From Aurelia coerulea (Eukaryota > Cnidaria > Scyphozoa > Semaeostomeae > Ulmaridae), in contig CM076948.1 of assembly GCA_039566865.1 (NCBI GenBank), positions 22,765,001 through 22,829,000 on the forward strand: a stretch of 64,000 nucleotides of DNA, given 5' to 3'. Below, in pieces: positions 1 through 9,895 of the stretch (positions are counted from its first letter, which is position 1; the number at the start of each line of letters is the position of its first letter). The notes below the pieces were generated by a model that was not told where the DNA came from, ran no database searches, and saw only the letters and a program-made list of their open reading frames with translations. The position numbers were made by a program, and so were the translations under genes.

Positions 1-737
1 TGCAGTGTACTAAATCCGATTTTCTGAAAAGCTGCTTTGAGACTAGGCCATATGTTTGTTGACGTTTCAACGCAAAATTGTACTTCGTCTTCAGAAGACG
101 AAATTACGAAAGCACAAGGCTGTTTTTGTATGCATAAAGAGACAAATAGCTACTAAAATGCGTGATTACAATTTCTACGTGAAAAGTAAATAAGGAGCAA
201 GCCCGAAGGACAATACCTTAAAGCCAAGGGACTTGGAGAGTGCTAGGAATCAAGTGAAGGACGTTCAAGTAAAATTAATAGACTTTCATGAATGAGCAGG
301 TCGAAATTTAGCCTACGAGTAGACCCATTTTCCTGAAGAATAAAGGGTCTACGAAATAGAGAGATAAAGCTTGCTACGGCTGCCCAATTAATTATGTTAA
401 TCCTTTTTTCAAATAATGTATGAAACCCGTCCAAACAAAGACTGCATAAATTAAGTTCTAGAAATCTGGAACTGTAGTAGCAAGCTTTTGCTCATTAATT
501 CGTAGATCCTTTGTCCAGTTGGATAATGGGTCTACACGTAGGCTAGTTGAAATCATGTCACAATAGTAACAATAATCTGGATCATAAGGAACCAAGGAAA
601 CAAAAACTTTCAAGGGTCTTTACTGACGCTCCTAGAACCCCTCTGGGGAGATTCGTTTCAAATCCATATCCAAAAGAATCTTACGAGCCAAGAATATGTA
701 TTAAAAGTAAATAATCTTATTCCATTTTACTGTATAG
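1..737. other. Upstream COG4 intron, no exon seen
   Basis: This stretch precedes the first visible COG4 exon. No convincing exon or long reading frame was found on either strand. It contains the inverted repeat described at 310-544. Confidence 0.5.
310..544. repeat. Inverted repeat, foldback/MITE-like
   Basis: The left arm (310-375) and right arm (479-544) are imperfect inverted copies of about 66 bp, sharing AGCCTACG, TAGACCCAT and AAGCTTGCT blocks in mirrored order around a centre of about 100 bp. This is the form of a non-autonomous DNA transposon. No clear target duplication was found. Confidence 0.6.
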
Positions 738-775
738 GTCCTGGCCGTATGGTTACAGTCTTGAAAGAACTGCAG
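738..775 (+). CDS. COG4: COG4 exon 1 of window
   Basis: The 38-nt exon follows a TGTATAG acceptor and precedes a GTAAGTAA donor. It enters in phase 2 (two bases completing a codon) and ends on a codon boundary. It reads PGRMVTVLKELQ, matching the PGR and leucine-rich stretch of COG4 just before the ECD motif. The preceding exon, which should supply a G to complete a Gly codon, was not found in 1-737 and probably lies upstream of the window. Confidence 0.85.
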
Positions 776-936
776 GTAAGTAAATTTGAATTTCGTAATA
801 AAAAAGACTCCGTTCTCTGACAGACATCTCAAAGCGACTTGCCTTCCGAAAGAATATATTTCGTGCCTCTGTGTGTCTCAATCAAATCAACATAAAAAAT
901 GTATCATTATCATTGTTATTATTTTTAATTTTTCAG

Positions 937-1005
937 GAAGAATGTGACATACAGTCACAAAAAGTCATCGAGCAATTTGTGTCTTCTCGCAGCTTTGAAA
1001 AGATG
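937..1005 (+). CDS. COG4: COG4 exon 2 of window
   Basis: The 69-nt exon (23 codons, phase 0 to 0) lies between a TTTTTCAG acceptor and a GTAATTT donor. It begins EECDIQSQKVIEQF and continues the helical segment of COG4 after the LQ of exon 1. The polypyrimidine tract is strong. Confidence 0.88.
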
Positions 1006-1126
1006 GTAATTTAGCTGTTATTTATTTTCACTTTACTCTGTGACTACTGTTTTCAAGTAATGCTCCCTTTGAAACGAATTACTGTGTCGTTCTTTGTTGC
1101 ACATTCAAGATATTCCAGTCTCAACG

Positions 1127-1507
1127 AATAAGGACAGATTTTGTAAGACAATAGCATCAGTTGCTATTGTTGACACCTGAGTTCAAAGCGATTAGTGATC
1201 GCAGACAAAGGAAATTCCCTCAACCAGTAATTCAAAACAAACAAAGCCGCACACGTTTCTCTGAAACCCAGGTAGCTAGTGCGATCGTTTTGCATTCCAG
1301 AAATTGTTTTCAAGAGCAAACATGAGCATATATCGAAAGAAGAAGGATTTATCTACACATCTACCTCGGGCATTTTATTTATTCGGTTCAGAAGCTGAGC
1401 AGTAAGTATTTTAATAACGTCCAAAAAAATAAGAGAATTGAATCGCCTCCCAATCGGCTTTTGAACCAAATAGATAAAATGCCTGAGGTAGATGTGTAGA
1501 TATACCC
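1127..1507. repeat. Dispersed repeat copy 1 with terminal inverted repeat
   Basis: 1127-1350 is closely similar to 7399-7625 and more distantly to 27260-27510 (shared landmarks AGATTTTGTAAGACAATAGC and CAACCAGTAATTCAAAACAA). Its 3' part holds an inverted repeat: 1345-1381 mirrors 1471-1505, sharing ATCTACACATCTACCTCRGG and a GCATTTTAT block. It is probably a non-autonomous mobile element in COG4 intron 2. Confidence 0.6.
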
Positions 1508-1884
1508 CTCTTCTTTTTACGATACAAGGGCTTTATATTTTCCTGTACAACTACAAAACGTGTTAGTATGAGTTTTGATACCTGATAGCTTCTAATTTTG
1601 ACTCATATCACTTAGTCAAACACATTTTGTTACTGTTGCATTTTGTTGCTTGAGTTTATTGTGAATCTCACAGGCCTAAATCAGTTGCTGTGGTGACAGA
1701 AACGCGCCCTTGTATTGTATCATACAAGGCTGCGGGAAAACCGCGGGAAGTGTGCTATTAACCAATAGGATTGGCGGGATTCTTGTATTGCCTCGTTTTT
1801 TAAACGTCCGTCAGGTAATATATATTCATATAGACTTGTGTGACCTGTTTAATTCTAATATTTTGATGCCCTTTTTCTTTTTAG

Positions 1885-1946
1885 TTCACTGAAGTGAAGA
1901 AAAGTACAAAAATGACAAAGCCTACTGCTGCAGCATCTACTCAAAG
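1885..1946 (+). CDS. COG4: COG4 exon 3 of window
   Basis: The 62-nt exon runs from a TTTCTTTTTAG acceptor to AAAG|GTATTT. It is phase 0 to 2, leaving AG to join the A that opens exon 4 as an Arg codon. It encodes FTEVKKSTKMTKPTAAASTQ. The lysine/threonine-rich part is a poorly conserved linker in the family, so its identity rests mainly on frame and position. Confidence 0.82.
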
Positions 1947-2656
1947 GTATTTGCATACGAGAGTTAACGTAATGCTTTAAGATCGAGAATATAAAAGTAT
2001 TAGTAATATATATGATTTGTGGTTTCAATTTTCGCACAAACTTGATCTTTTGAAGCTCGAAACTCTGTGAAATTTCATTTTGATAAAATCTTACCAAATT
2101 ATGCAAATCGGTTGGGTGGCTCTTGGGGTGCGGCTTTGAGGGTGGTGGTAAATCTTTCCTGATTCACCTGGTATTTTTTTCTTTCTATGTTAATCGCCGC
2201 TGGGTTGTCACAGTCTATTGCTCCCCGTAGTATTATCGTCCTTGTAATGTTTCGTAGAGTAATTAGTGGGTAGTGTCACAAGTAATTTGTCTTGTAAAAT
2301 TTTTAATGGAATACAAAGAAACATTTCAGCGAAATTGCAAGAATCTGTTGTCTGAAATCAATTCAAGATCTAAAAATCTTCGAGATTTAAGACTCAGGGG
2401 ATTTTACCATTGATCCGGTTCATTTTGTCATTATTTTTCAATCTTTGATCAAACATCGAACAATATTTTTGGGACACCTTGTAGAAATGTATGAAAAGTT
2501 GTAAAAAGGCAAACATTATTCATTTCCCCGTTTTTAAGGCTGACGTAGGGAGACTTATCGAGTACACGTTTGAGATGCAAAGTAGATCTGTGCAATAGTG
2601 TGAAGAATTGTGTAAAATTTTGAAAGCATAATTACATCTTTCACTTTTTGTTTCAG
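1947..2656. other. COG4 intron 3, nothing further recognised
   Basis: No gene is visible. A short block near 2158-2180 (CTGATTCACCTGGTA) resembles the end of the TA-flanked element at 41937-42196 and may be a decayed relative. Confidence 0.4.
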
Positions 2657-2753
2657 ACTCGATCCAAGGGAGCTCGACATTCTGCTTGGAGAAGTTGTAT
2701 TACTGAGTGCACGAACAGAGCTTTATGTTGGGTTTTTGCGCAAAAGACTGCGG
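2657..2753 (+). CDS. COG4: COG4 exon 4 of window
   Basis: The 97-nt exon lies between a TTTGTTTCAG acceptor and a GTAAATAA donor. With the AG of exon 3 it reads R-LDPRELDILLGEVVLLSA followed by RTELYVGFLRKRLR. This is the most diagnostic exon: the PRELD and SAR-ELY-FL-KR pattern is typical of COG4. It ends in phase 0. Confidence 0.92.
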
Positions 2754-3061
2754 GTAAATAATATGTTTTGTGACATTGATCTGTTTGCTCAAAAGATTGT
2801 TCAAAATTTGAGGATTTTTAGCCTGTTAGAGCATGTTGATACCCGGGGGGGGGGAGGGGAGTGTGTCCCAATAAAAAGTACTCCCGTTTGCTTGGGAAAT
2901 CGCGAAAATTCGATTATCGAGCCTATCGTAAATTTTCTCTTTGATCAATTTTTTTTGCCAATGATCCAACATCATTGAAGGATGTTAAAATGTTTATTTT
3001 CATTACTTAAAGGGTATGAAATAACGCATTGAAAAACCTCATGCTGGGTTATACTCTTTAA

Positions 3062-3483
3062 GCCACAGGAAGCCCAGGCGGTTGATTGAACGAAAATAAG
3101 TTCAAAAGTTCAAAATAGACAATGGTAATACCTTTGTGTCTTATCTGTTGCACTTCTCTACGGCTGCAGTGTGTTCCCTTTGTTGACTTCTGTACTGCGT
3201 AATTGTTCGAATACGAGAGTTCGATGTGAAGTAAAACTACGCCTTCCTATATAAAATTACAATTAAAATTGTAGATTAAAATCCTGTAATTTTATATAGA
3301 AAGCCCTAGTGTCACTTCACATCGAACTCTCGTATTTGAACAATTACGCAGTACAGAAGTCAACAAAGGTAACACACTGCAGCCGTAGAGAAGTGCAACA
3401 GATAAGACGCAAAGGTATTACCATTGTTTATTTTGAAGTTTTGAACTTATTTTCGTTCAATCAAGCGCCTGGGCTTCCTGTGT
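3062..3483. mobile_element. Foldback MITE A flanked by TTAA
   Basis: The two halves are inverted copies with arms of roughly 170 bp, meeting at an AT-rich centre near 3240-3300. The ends carry the matching block CACAGGAAGCCCAGGCG on both sides, and the element is flanked by TTAA at 3058-3061 and 3484-3487. A TTAA target duplication is typical of piggyBac-type transposons. No transposase is present, so it would depend on an enzyme encoded elsewhere. Superfamily is inferred only from the TTAA. Confidence 0.72.
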
Positions 3484-3487
3484 TTAA

Positions 3488-4016
3488 AGGGGCAGTCAGA
3501 CGTGATGTTGCGCGGGACATTTCCATTGTATTTGCATGAAAAGTGCTTAGGCCTAGCATCGACTCGTCAATGGAGATTTTGAATTGGATTATCGCACATT
3601 TCAATCCATCTCCATCGACATTGTTCTTGACAATCTCAAGGATTTAATTGACAGATATTGTTCGTCTATGTCGATTTCATGTATTTACAAAGTTATTTTG
3701 TTTATCACAAATTCCTGAAAGTCGTAAACAGCGATTTTGCAGAAGCAACTTTGAAGCTGCGAAGAGATAATCTACAAGTCGAAGTGGGCAAGAAACTCGC
3801 CAAAGAATCTGGTTTTTGAGTCAGATTTATGATGTTAGGTGAAACCGAAAGGTGAATAGAACCTTCTCACACTCTACTGGATTCATTGCTCAATTAATTT
3901 CATCAGAATTACAGCGAACAAAGAGGTACAGTAGACATGTTTTGGTATTTAGGTCTATGCGAATTGGATTGTTACACGCAGAATCTGATACCCGCGTTTC
4001 GCGTCTGACTGCCCCT
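3488..4016. mobile_element. MITE B flanked by TTAA, 15-bp perfect TIR
   Basis: The element starts AGGGGCAGTCAGACG and ends with the exact reverse complement CGTCTGACTGCCCCT. It is flanked by TTAA at 3484-3487 and 4017-4020 and spans 529 bp. An inner inverted pair (near 3570-3622, around ATGGAGATTTTGAATTGG) adds secondary structure. It shares its left TTAA with the neighbouring foldback element, so one inserted at the border of the other. No transposase is encoded. Confidence 0.75.
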
Positions 4017-4440
4017 TTAAGCTACATCGTTTATCTTGCCTTAAGAGCCATTATAGTGAGATTTCTCATTTTCCTACAATAATAGTTTGCATTTCTTTCT
4101 GACATTTATGATCAAACTAGAAGCTTCATACACAAAAAGAAAATAATCTGGCAGTTATCAGTGCCCTTTGCAGCATGCTTCAAAATCAGGCAGCCTTAAA
4201 AAGAGCTAAATTTAAGAATCTGAAAACCAATCAGAAGGTCAGCTATGCCTGCAAAAATAATTTAGTCATTGATGTGCATGCCAAAAAAAGAAATTTTAAG
4301 ATCTGCCGTACAGTAAAATGTTGATGATTTTTTAAACTGGAGTACTTTTTTGAGACACTCAGTGGCTGTTATTGGTTGTACCACAAACGTTATCCAATTG
4401 GAGCATTGCATCGGATCGTTGCAAAACTTTAGAATTTAAG

Positions 4441-4859
4441 GCCCCGTTCACACTGCTCCGTTTTTGTTAGTATCCGTTTTTGTGGCATCCAAGCTACCCG
4501 TTCACATTGCTCCGTTTTTGTACAAAAACGGAGGGAAAAACATCCGTTTTTGTCCGTTCACATTGATCCGCCTGATAGCAAATAAGGAGAGAAAAACCTC
4601 CATTTTTGTGCGTTCACATTACTCCGTTTTTTTGAAACTTATTGTTGAATATTGGAGCGTTTTCAAAATCCTCCGTTTTTGTGCGTTCACACTGATCAAG
4701 TGCGTTTTCAAAAACCTCCGTTTTTGTGGATATCCACTTTTGATAGCGTTTTCGAGAACCTCCGTTTTTGTGGCGTTTTTGTGCGGATCAGTGTGAACAC
4801 TTTCACAAAAACGGAGGTTTTTCTCTCCGTTTTTGTACAAAAACGGAGCAGTGTTAGGA
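4441..4859. repeat. Inverted-repeat element built of TCCGTTTTTGT units
   Basis: The ends are inverted (CACTGCTCCGTTTTTGT on the left, ACAAAAACGGAGCAGTG on the right). The inside carries about ten copies of TCCGTTTTTGT, mostly on the plus strand with several inverted near both ends, plus repeats of GTTCACAYTGMTCCG. This looks like a non-autonomous DNA transposon expanded internally. The small reading frames here on both strands come only from the repeat. Confidence 0.65.
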
Positions 4860-4984
4860 CACTACATGGAAATATAGCTGTATCTGCTCTTTGAAAGGTT
4901 ACAATTGTAAGAAACATTTCAGCTAAGCTAAATAAATGTAATATAGATTGTCTCATGACTTAATATGATATTTAGAAAAGACAT

Positions 4985-5530
4985 GTTAATTGAAAGAAGT
5001 TTCTTGAAGACAACATTTAGCATTTTCTTTATTTTTTGCAAACAAATTGACGTCAGCAGCCAATCATACAAAACAGTGGATAACTCGAAAACGAATAAGA
5101 TATGAGCAAATTTTTAACAGAAGTTTTTATCATTCGACAGTGCATTTAACACTTTCTTTACTTTTTGCAAACAAACTGCCGTCAGCAGCCAATCATACAA
5201 AATAGTGGATAACTCGAAAACGAAATAAGATATGAGCAAATTTTTAGCAGAAGTTTTTATCATCCAACAGTGCATTTAACACTTTCTTACTTTTTGCAAA
5301 CAAACTGCCGTCAGCAGCCAATCATACAAAATAGTGGATAACTCGAAAACGAAATGAGATATGAGCAAATTTTTAGCAGAAGTTTTTATCATCCAACAGT
5401 GCATTTAACACTTTCTTACTTTTTGCAAACAAATTGACGTCAGCAGCCAATCATACAAAATAGTGGATAACTCGAAAACGAAATAAGATATGAGCAAATC
5501 GTTAACAGAAATTTTTATCATCCAACAATG
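4985..5530 (+). repeat. Tandem repeat, 129-bp unit, about 4 copies
   Basis: The block around TTTTTGCAAACAAAYTG recurs at about 5034, 5163, 5292 and 5421, always 129 bp apart. Each unit also contains GTCAGCAGCCAATCATACAA, GTGGATAACTCGAAAACG and AAGATATGAGCAAAT. Copies are highly similar, indicating recent amplification. Confidence 0.85.
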
Positions 5531-6017
5531 CTATTCATTTGCATTGCTGAAAATTTCGCTTTACATGACCTTTAAATGTGTAAAGTGTTATTGCCTTATT
5601 CTTTCAATTGAATTGCTCTAATGGAACTTTACGTAATTTGACATAATTCCAGAGAGAGCATTTCCGATTTCATCATTATTTCGAGTTGCAGTGTTTTTTC
5701 TGTTGGATTTACGAGTATCTGAGTATTAACCCTATCCAGACTGGGCTTTTTGATCTACTAGAAGACCCCCCTCCCCCTCTAAAATCGGCATTCCTTTGTT
5801 TATGTTGACAAAAATAACCACACAGGTAGCAGTGCTTAATTATCTAAAGCTTTAACAAACATTACAGCACCGTAAATTCTAAACTGATTGAGGAAAATCA
5901 ATATGACCAATGCAAGAAATAATCAGATTTTGAAGGTCTACACGATGGTAGCAAGCAAAAATCTGTAGCTTTTATGGTTTACGATTTAGCAATTTGATCA
6001 CGTCACAACTTGGAAAT

Positions 6018-6634
6018 CACCCTGTAGAACGTCTGTGCAGTAGTGTAGAGGCTGTTCAATAAGGCAGCGGTTGCCCAGTGTGAAACAGGGATCGCATGAT
6101 GTCATTGGAGGGATCACATGCAGTAAATTTAAGGCTATTCAGTTATTTACAGTGATAACATGCAGTAAATGAGAGGGGAACATAGAGTCATTGGAGAGAT
6201 TGCCTTAGTAAATTTGAGGTTATTCAGTAAATTATAGGGCTTACATGATGTCGTTTGAGGGATCACATCAGTAAGGGTGAGGCTATTCAGTTACTTACAG
6301 GGATAACAAGCAGTGCCGTACAGGGATAACATCGTGTCGTTGCAGGGATGACATCAGTAAAGTAGCGGTTATTCAGTATTCTGATGTGAGCCCTCCAACG
6401 ACATCATGTAAGCCCTATAATTTACTGAATAACCTCAAATTTACTGAGGCAATCCCTCCAATGACACTATGTTCCCCACTCATTTACTGTATGTTATCCC
6501 TGTAAATAACTGGATAGCCTTAAATGTACTGCATGTGATCCCACCAATGACATCATGTGATCCCTGTATCGCACTGGACAACCGCTTCCTTACTGAGCAG
6601 CCTCTACACTACTGCACAGACGTTCTCCAGGGTG
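6018..6634. mobile_element. Foldback element with arms over 200 bp, GAAAT duplication
   Basis: The left half (6018 to about 6240) and right half (about 6395 to 6634) are inverted copies. Ends begin CACCCTGKAGAACGTCTGTG and include GTAGTGTAGAGGCTG. The same five bases, GAAAT, flank it at 6013-6017 and 6635-6639, consistent with a 5-bp target duplication. The interior also has direct repeats around ACATCAGTAA and TTATTCAGT. No coding capacity is seen. A 5-bp duplication with a CAC terminus recalls Transib elements, but the match is too weak to assign. Confidence 0.7.
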
Positions 6635-7278
6635 GAAATTAAAAGAAATTAATTTTAAAACACGGTCATTCTGAGAATGATAATGATGCCAAAAATTCTC
6701 ACTCTGTGATTGTTAGGATTTACTTAAAGTTTCCTTCGATTAATTAAATTGAAAGGATAAGGCAATAGCATTTTACACGATCAATTTCAAAGTTTTATCA
6801 AGATTTTACGCTTATTTACTAAATACAGTACAATTTTGTTAAAAATTTATTGTGATCCAATGTCATTCGAATATCTTTAGCCCAAGCTGCATTTCTGAAG
6901 TTTTCTGAACGTTTTCACATATTTTCCTAAAATTTAGATGATTAGCTTTCGATTTGAAAATTTTTGAAAATGGTCACAAGAACCTGTATCAAATCAATGT
7001 AGCAAAAATGAAAAAAGTAAGTCCCATGCGTCCCAAAAGTAACCTCAATTATAGATCTAAGAAGTTCCAAAATCATTGCAAGGTTAAATACTGAATGGTT
7101 GTACAGTCAACTGACAGTGACCAAGGCAAAACTAACTGAACTTATTTTTGACAGAAGAATGTTGCATCTTTTGATTAAATTTTTAATGGCATTGCTCCTT
7201 GATTTTTAAATCAAGACTTCCTTCTCAATTTTGATTCAACTGAGCTGATTTTTTTAATTATATTTCTGTCTCTTTTAG

Positions 7279-7318
7279 ACCGACCTTGAAAGTATCCCTG
7301 AAGACGAGAAAACTGAAG
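7279..7318 (+). CDS. COG4: COG4 exon 5 of window
   Basis: The 40-nt exon lies between a TGTCTCTTTTAG acceptor and AAG|GTACTG. It reads TDLESIPEDEKTE plus one base, an acidic variable linker that also occurs at this place in COG4. The single trailing G combines with AT of the exon at 48198 to make an Asp codon, so the following intron is about 40.9 kb. Confidence 0.85.
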
Positions 7319-7398
7319 GTACTGTCATTCTTTCTTTTATATTTTCAATGCCACACAAATCTTTATCAATCTATCAACCATTCCTTATTGCGGCTACG

Positions 7399-7625
7399 AT
7401 AACAAGGACAGATTTTGTAAGACAATAGCATGAGCGCTGCTTCTGATTGACACCAGAATTCAAAGCGATTAGCGATCGCAGACAAGGAAAATCGCTCAAC
7501 CAGTAATTCAAAACAAACAAAGCCGCAAAAGTTTCTCTGAAACCCAGGTAGCTAGCGCGCTTGTTGTGCATTCCAGAAATCGTTTTAAGAGCAAACATAA
7601 GCATAGATAGAAAGAAGAAGGATAT
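7399..7625. repeat. Dispersed repeat copy 2
   Basis: Closely matches 1127-1350 across its length, including CAAAGCGATTAGCGATCGCA and AACCAGTAATTC, and ends at the same GAAAGAAGAAGGA block. Downstream it diverges into an ATATC microsatellite at 7648-7672 and a duplicated TTTGATACACTAAAA. Confidence 0.6.
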
Positions 7626-7647
7626 ATCTCGTGTATAAATATTTATT

Positions 7648-7672
7648 CATATCATATCATATCATATCATAT
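7648..7672 (+). repeat. (ATATC)n microsatellite
   Basis: About five tandem copies of a five-base ATATC unit in an AT-rich stretch. Confidence 0.8.
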
Positions 7673-8010
7673 ATATCATAACCATTCCAAAGCTCAACAC
7701 CAGATGAAATATAATTTCAATTCTGGTCTTGATGCATTTTCAAAACCAGCTTTTACAAAATTGTCCATAACTCTGGAATGGTATAGCTGATTTTGATATA
7801 ATGAATATCCATATCAATAATAGCCTTTCCACTATTTGAAATAAAGGATTGACAATGATATATGATATCTGAATAAATTTGATACACTAAAAAAAAATTT
7901 GATACACTAAAATCTACACATCTGCCTAGAGCTGCCTCGAGGAAACCTCTTGAAGGTCCACATCAGCACTTCTGTGCTGCTAATTATCCCCTGCTGTAAC
8001 AAATAGAGCT

Positions 8011-8118
8011 ATGTATGTATGTATGTATGTATGTATGTATGTATGTATGTATGTATGTATGTATGTATGTATGTATGTATGTATGTATGTATGTATGTAT
8101 GTATGTATGTATGTATGT
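8011..8118 (+). repeat. (ATGT)27 microsatellite
   Basis: An uninterrupted tetranucleotide array of 108 bp. It reads open in several frames on both strands (MYVC-type and TYIH-type peptides), but these are trivial consequences of the repeat. Confidence 0.97.
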
Positions 8119-9480
8119 GGCACCACCGCCATTAACAACGACTTTATAGAGCCATTATCACCCAGAGTCCTTTGCGGACATTGTGGAAGCAATTTCTGAC
8201 TTTCTGAAAATTAAATTTGGTGTGAACAAAACATATGGATCCGCACTGCAACAGTTAAACTAAAAGTCATGTCAAATAGATGATTCCGCAAAAGATGGCA
8301 TCGGGGGGTATTTGACCAAGATGTATTGCGTTTAATCATGCATTGCGATAGCATTGCAGTAGCATTGCAGTAGCATTTGAGATGTTTCAGAGACTTTCGA
8401 TTGCATGGCAAGCGGGTTGGCCCGGTTAGCCGAGATCTCTTTATGGTCAGAACTGTTTTACTCTACATAATTTTTGTTGTACTTTTGTCAAATGAAGAAA
8501 TATCGTCGAAAAATGATTTGGTTGTATATCTGCCTAGTGTGCAGATGAAACCAATTCATTCTGCAACTGTTTTGTTTTGCCTGTTGCGAGGCAACGTTAT
8601 GCATTTTTTAACCATAGCAAACAGAAAGGAACAGTTTCTAAAAAATCTGCAGTCAAGTTCACTTGTAACTAATTTACAAGAAAAATAACAATTACTTGCA
8701 AATAGAAATAGATTAGGAAAAATTCGCGTGTTTACTCTCAGGATAATAGCTGAAAGAGATGTTAATGCATATGAGAGTTGTTAGCAATTATGTTGTGAAA
8801 AACACACCAATTTCACGGATTCCTAAGTCATTTTGTATTGAAAAGACTAACTTGGATATTAAAATTTATCTGAATTACATTGGCTACACGCTGTAAAGCC
8901 ACACGCATTTTTATGAGAAACTAAGAAATCGAACCAGTACTGATAGTTTCTTGAAATTAGCTGTTTGAGTAATGAATGCTTCTAGGCAATTTCTTAAAAA
9001 GCATCTCAATTTCATGTTGTACAATACTGGTGGAAAAAAGTTAGCACGTTTGGTGGGCTCTGATATGATAACAGTACACACTCATTTTTTTTCGTAAGAA
9101 ACCGCTTATAAGAAACGGTGGGCTCAATTTTGCGAAAGTTAAGAAACATCCCTACCTGAATTGAAAAAGCTAAGAAACTTTTGTAATTTACAATTTTAAT
9201 TTTCCTGTCGCACTCAAAATGTTTTGACAGTGTACAGTTATAGCAACTGTTTGGACATTATTTTGAGTGCGAATTATGTTATTTACTTGTTTTGAGATCT
9301 TACTAAGTAATTTGGGAGCCCTTTAGACAAAACAAAATTAACTCTACACTTCCGGCATCAAAAGTACGAGAAACACATGAGAAACTTTTGCTAGCAAAAT
9401 GGCCCAAAAATTCAAGGAACTGCCTACAATCACCGCACCTTAGTTTAAGAACTTACAAGTATTAAAGGGAATCTAAGCAT
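8119..9480. other. Intronic sequence, no gene recognised
   Basis: A 103-codon frame at 8377-8688 (+) has no recognisable domain and no supporting context. A small direct repeat (CATTGCAGTAG, three copies) lies near 8340-8380. The block near 9100-9170 with repeated AAGAAAC resembles sequence at 45000-45060. Confidence 0.4.
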
Positions 9481-9895
9481 ATATAAGCCCTTGATAAAAA
9501 TAGCCGCGCAAAGACAATATGTTATGACACGTGCCGCACCATCTTTGGGTAACTGATCTACGTCAACAGGAAATACTGGTATCTGATAGGCTAGAATCTG
9601 ATCGCAAGTGGCTTGAGCCAGTTTTATATGCTTACATTCCCTTTAATGATAGAAATGTTCAAAGCAACATATGGCTTAACTTAAATCTTCGCTTTATGAA
9701 TGAAATTTTCTGTTCACAAACCAACCAGGATAACCTCATAAATGATCGCGACTAGTGTATTTGTATATTGTATTAATTTTCAGTATTATTGTATTAATTT
9801 TCTGTAACATTATCTTTTATCCTCGTAGTTTAGTTATTTGTTTGTATAGTTGGTAGTTGGGATTATAAATTGTATGTAGTGGAATTTAAATTATA
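9480..9895 (+). mobile_element. Possible 3' end of a non-LTR retroelement
   Basis: A 74-codon frame (9531-9755) ends in a stop and is followed by a T/AT-rich, UTR-like tract with repeated TATTGTATTAATTTTC, which runs directly into the TGAAC array. Non-LTR elements of the CR1/L2 group end in short tandem repeats instead of poly(A), so this would be a natural seed for the array. No reverse transcriptase motif is visible, so the call is tentative. Confidence 0.3.

Noticed and set aside
4464..4956. Overlapping frames on both strands in the TCCGTTTTTGT element
   Set aside because: They arise from the repeated 11-mer and its inverse.
8011..8199. MYVC-type and TYIH-type reading frames
   Set aside because: They are translations of the ATGT microsatellite.
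8377..8688. 103-codon plus-strand frame
   Set aside because: No recognisable domain, no splice sites or leader, and it sits in repeat-rich intron sequence.
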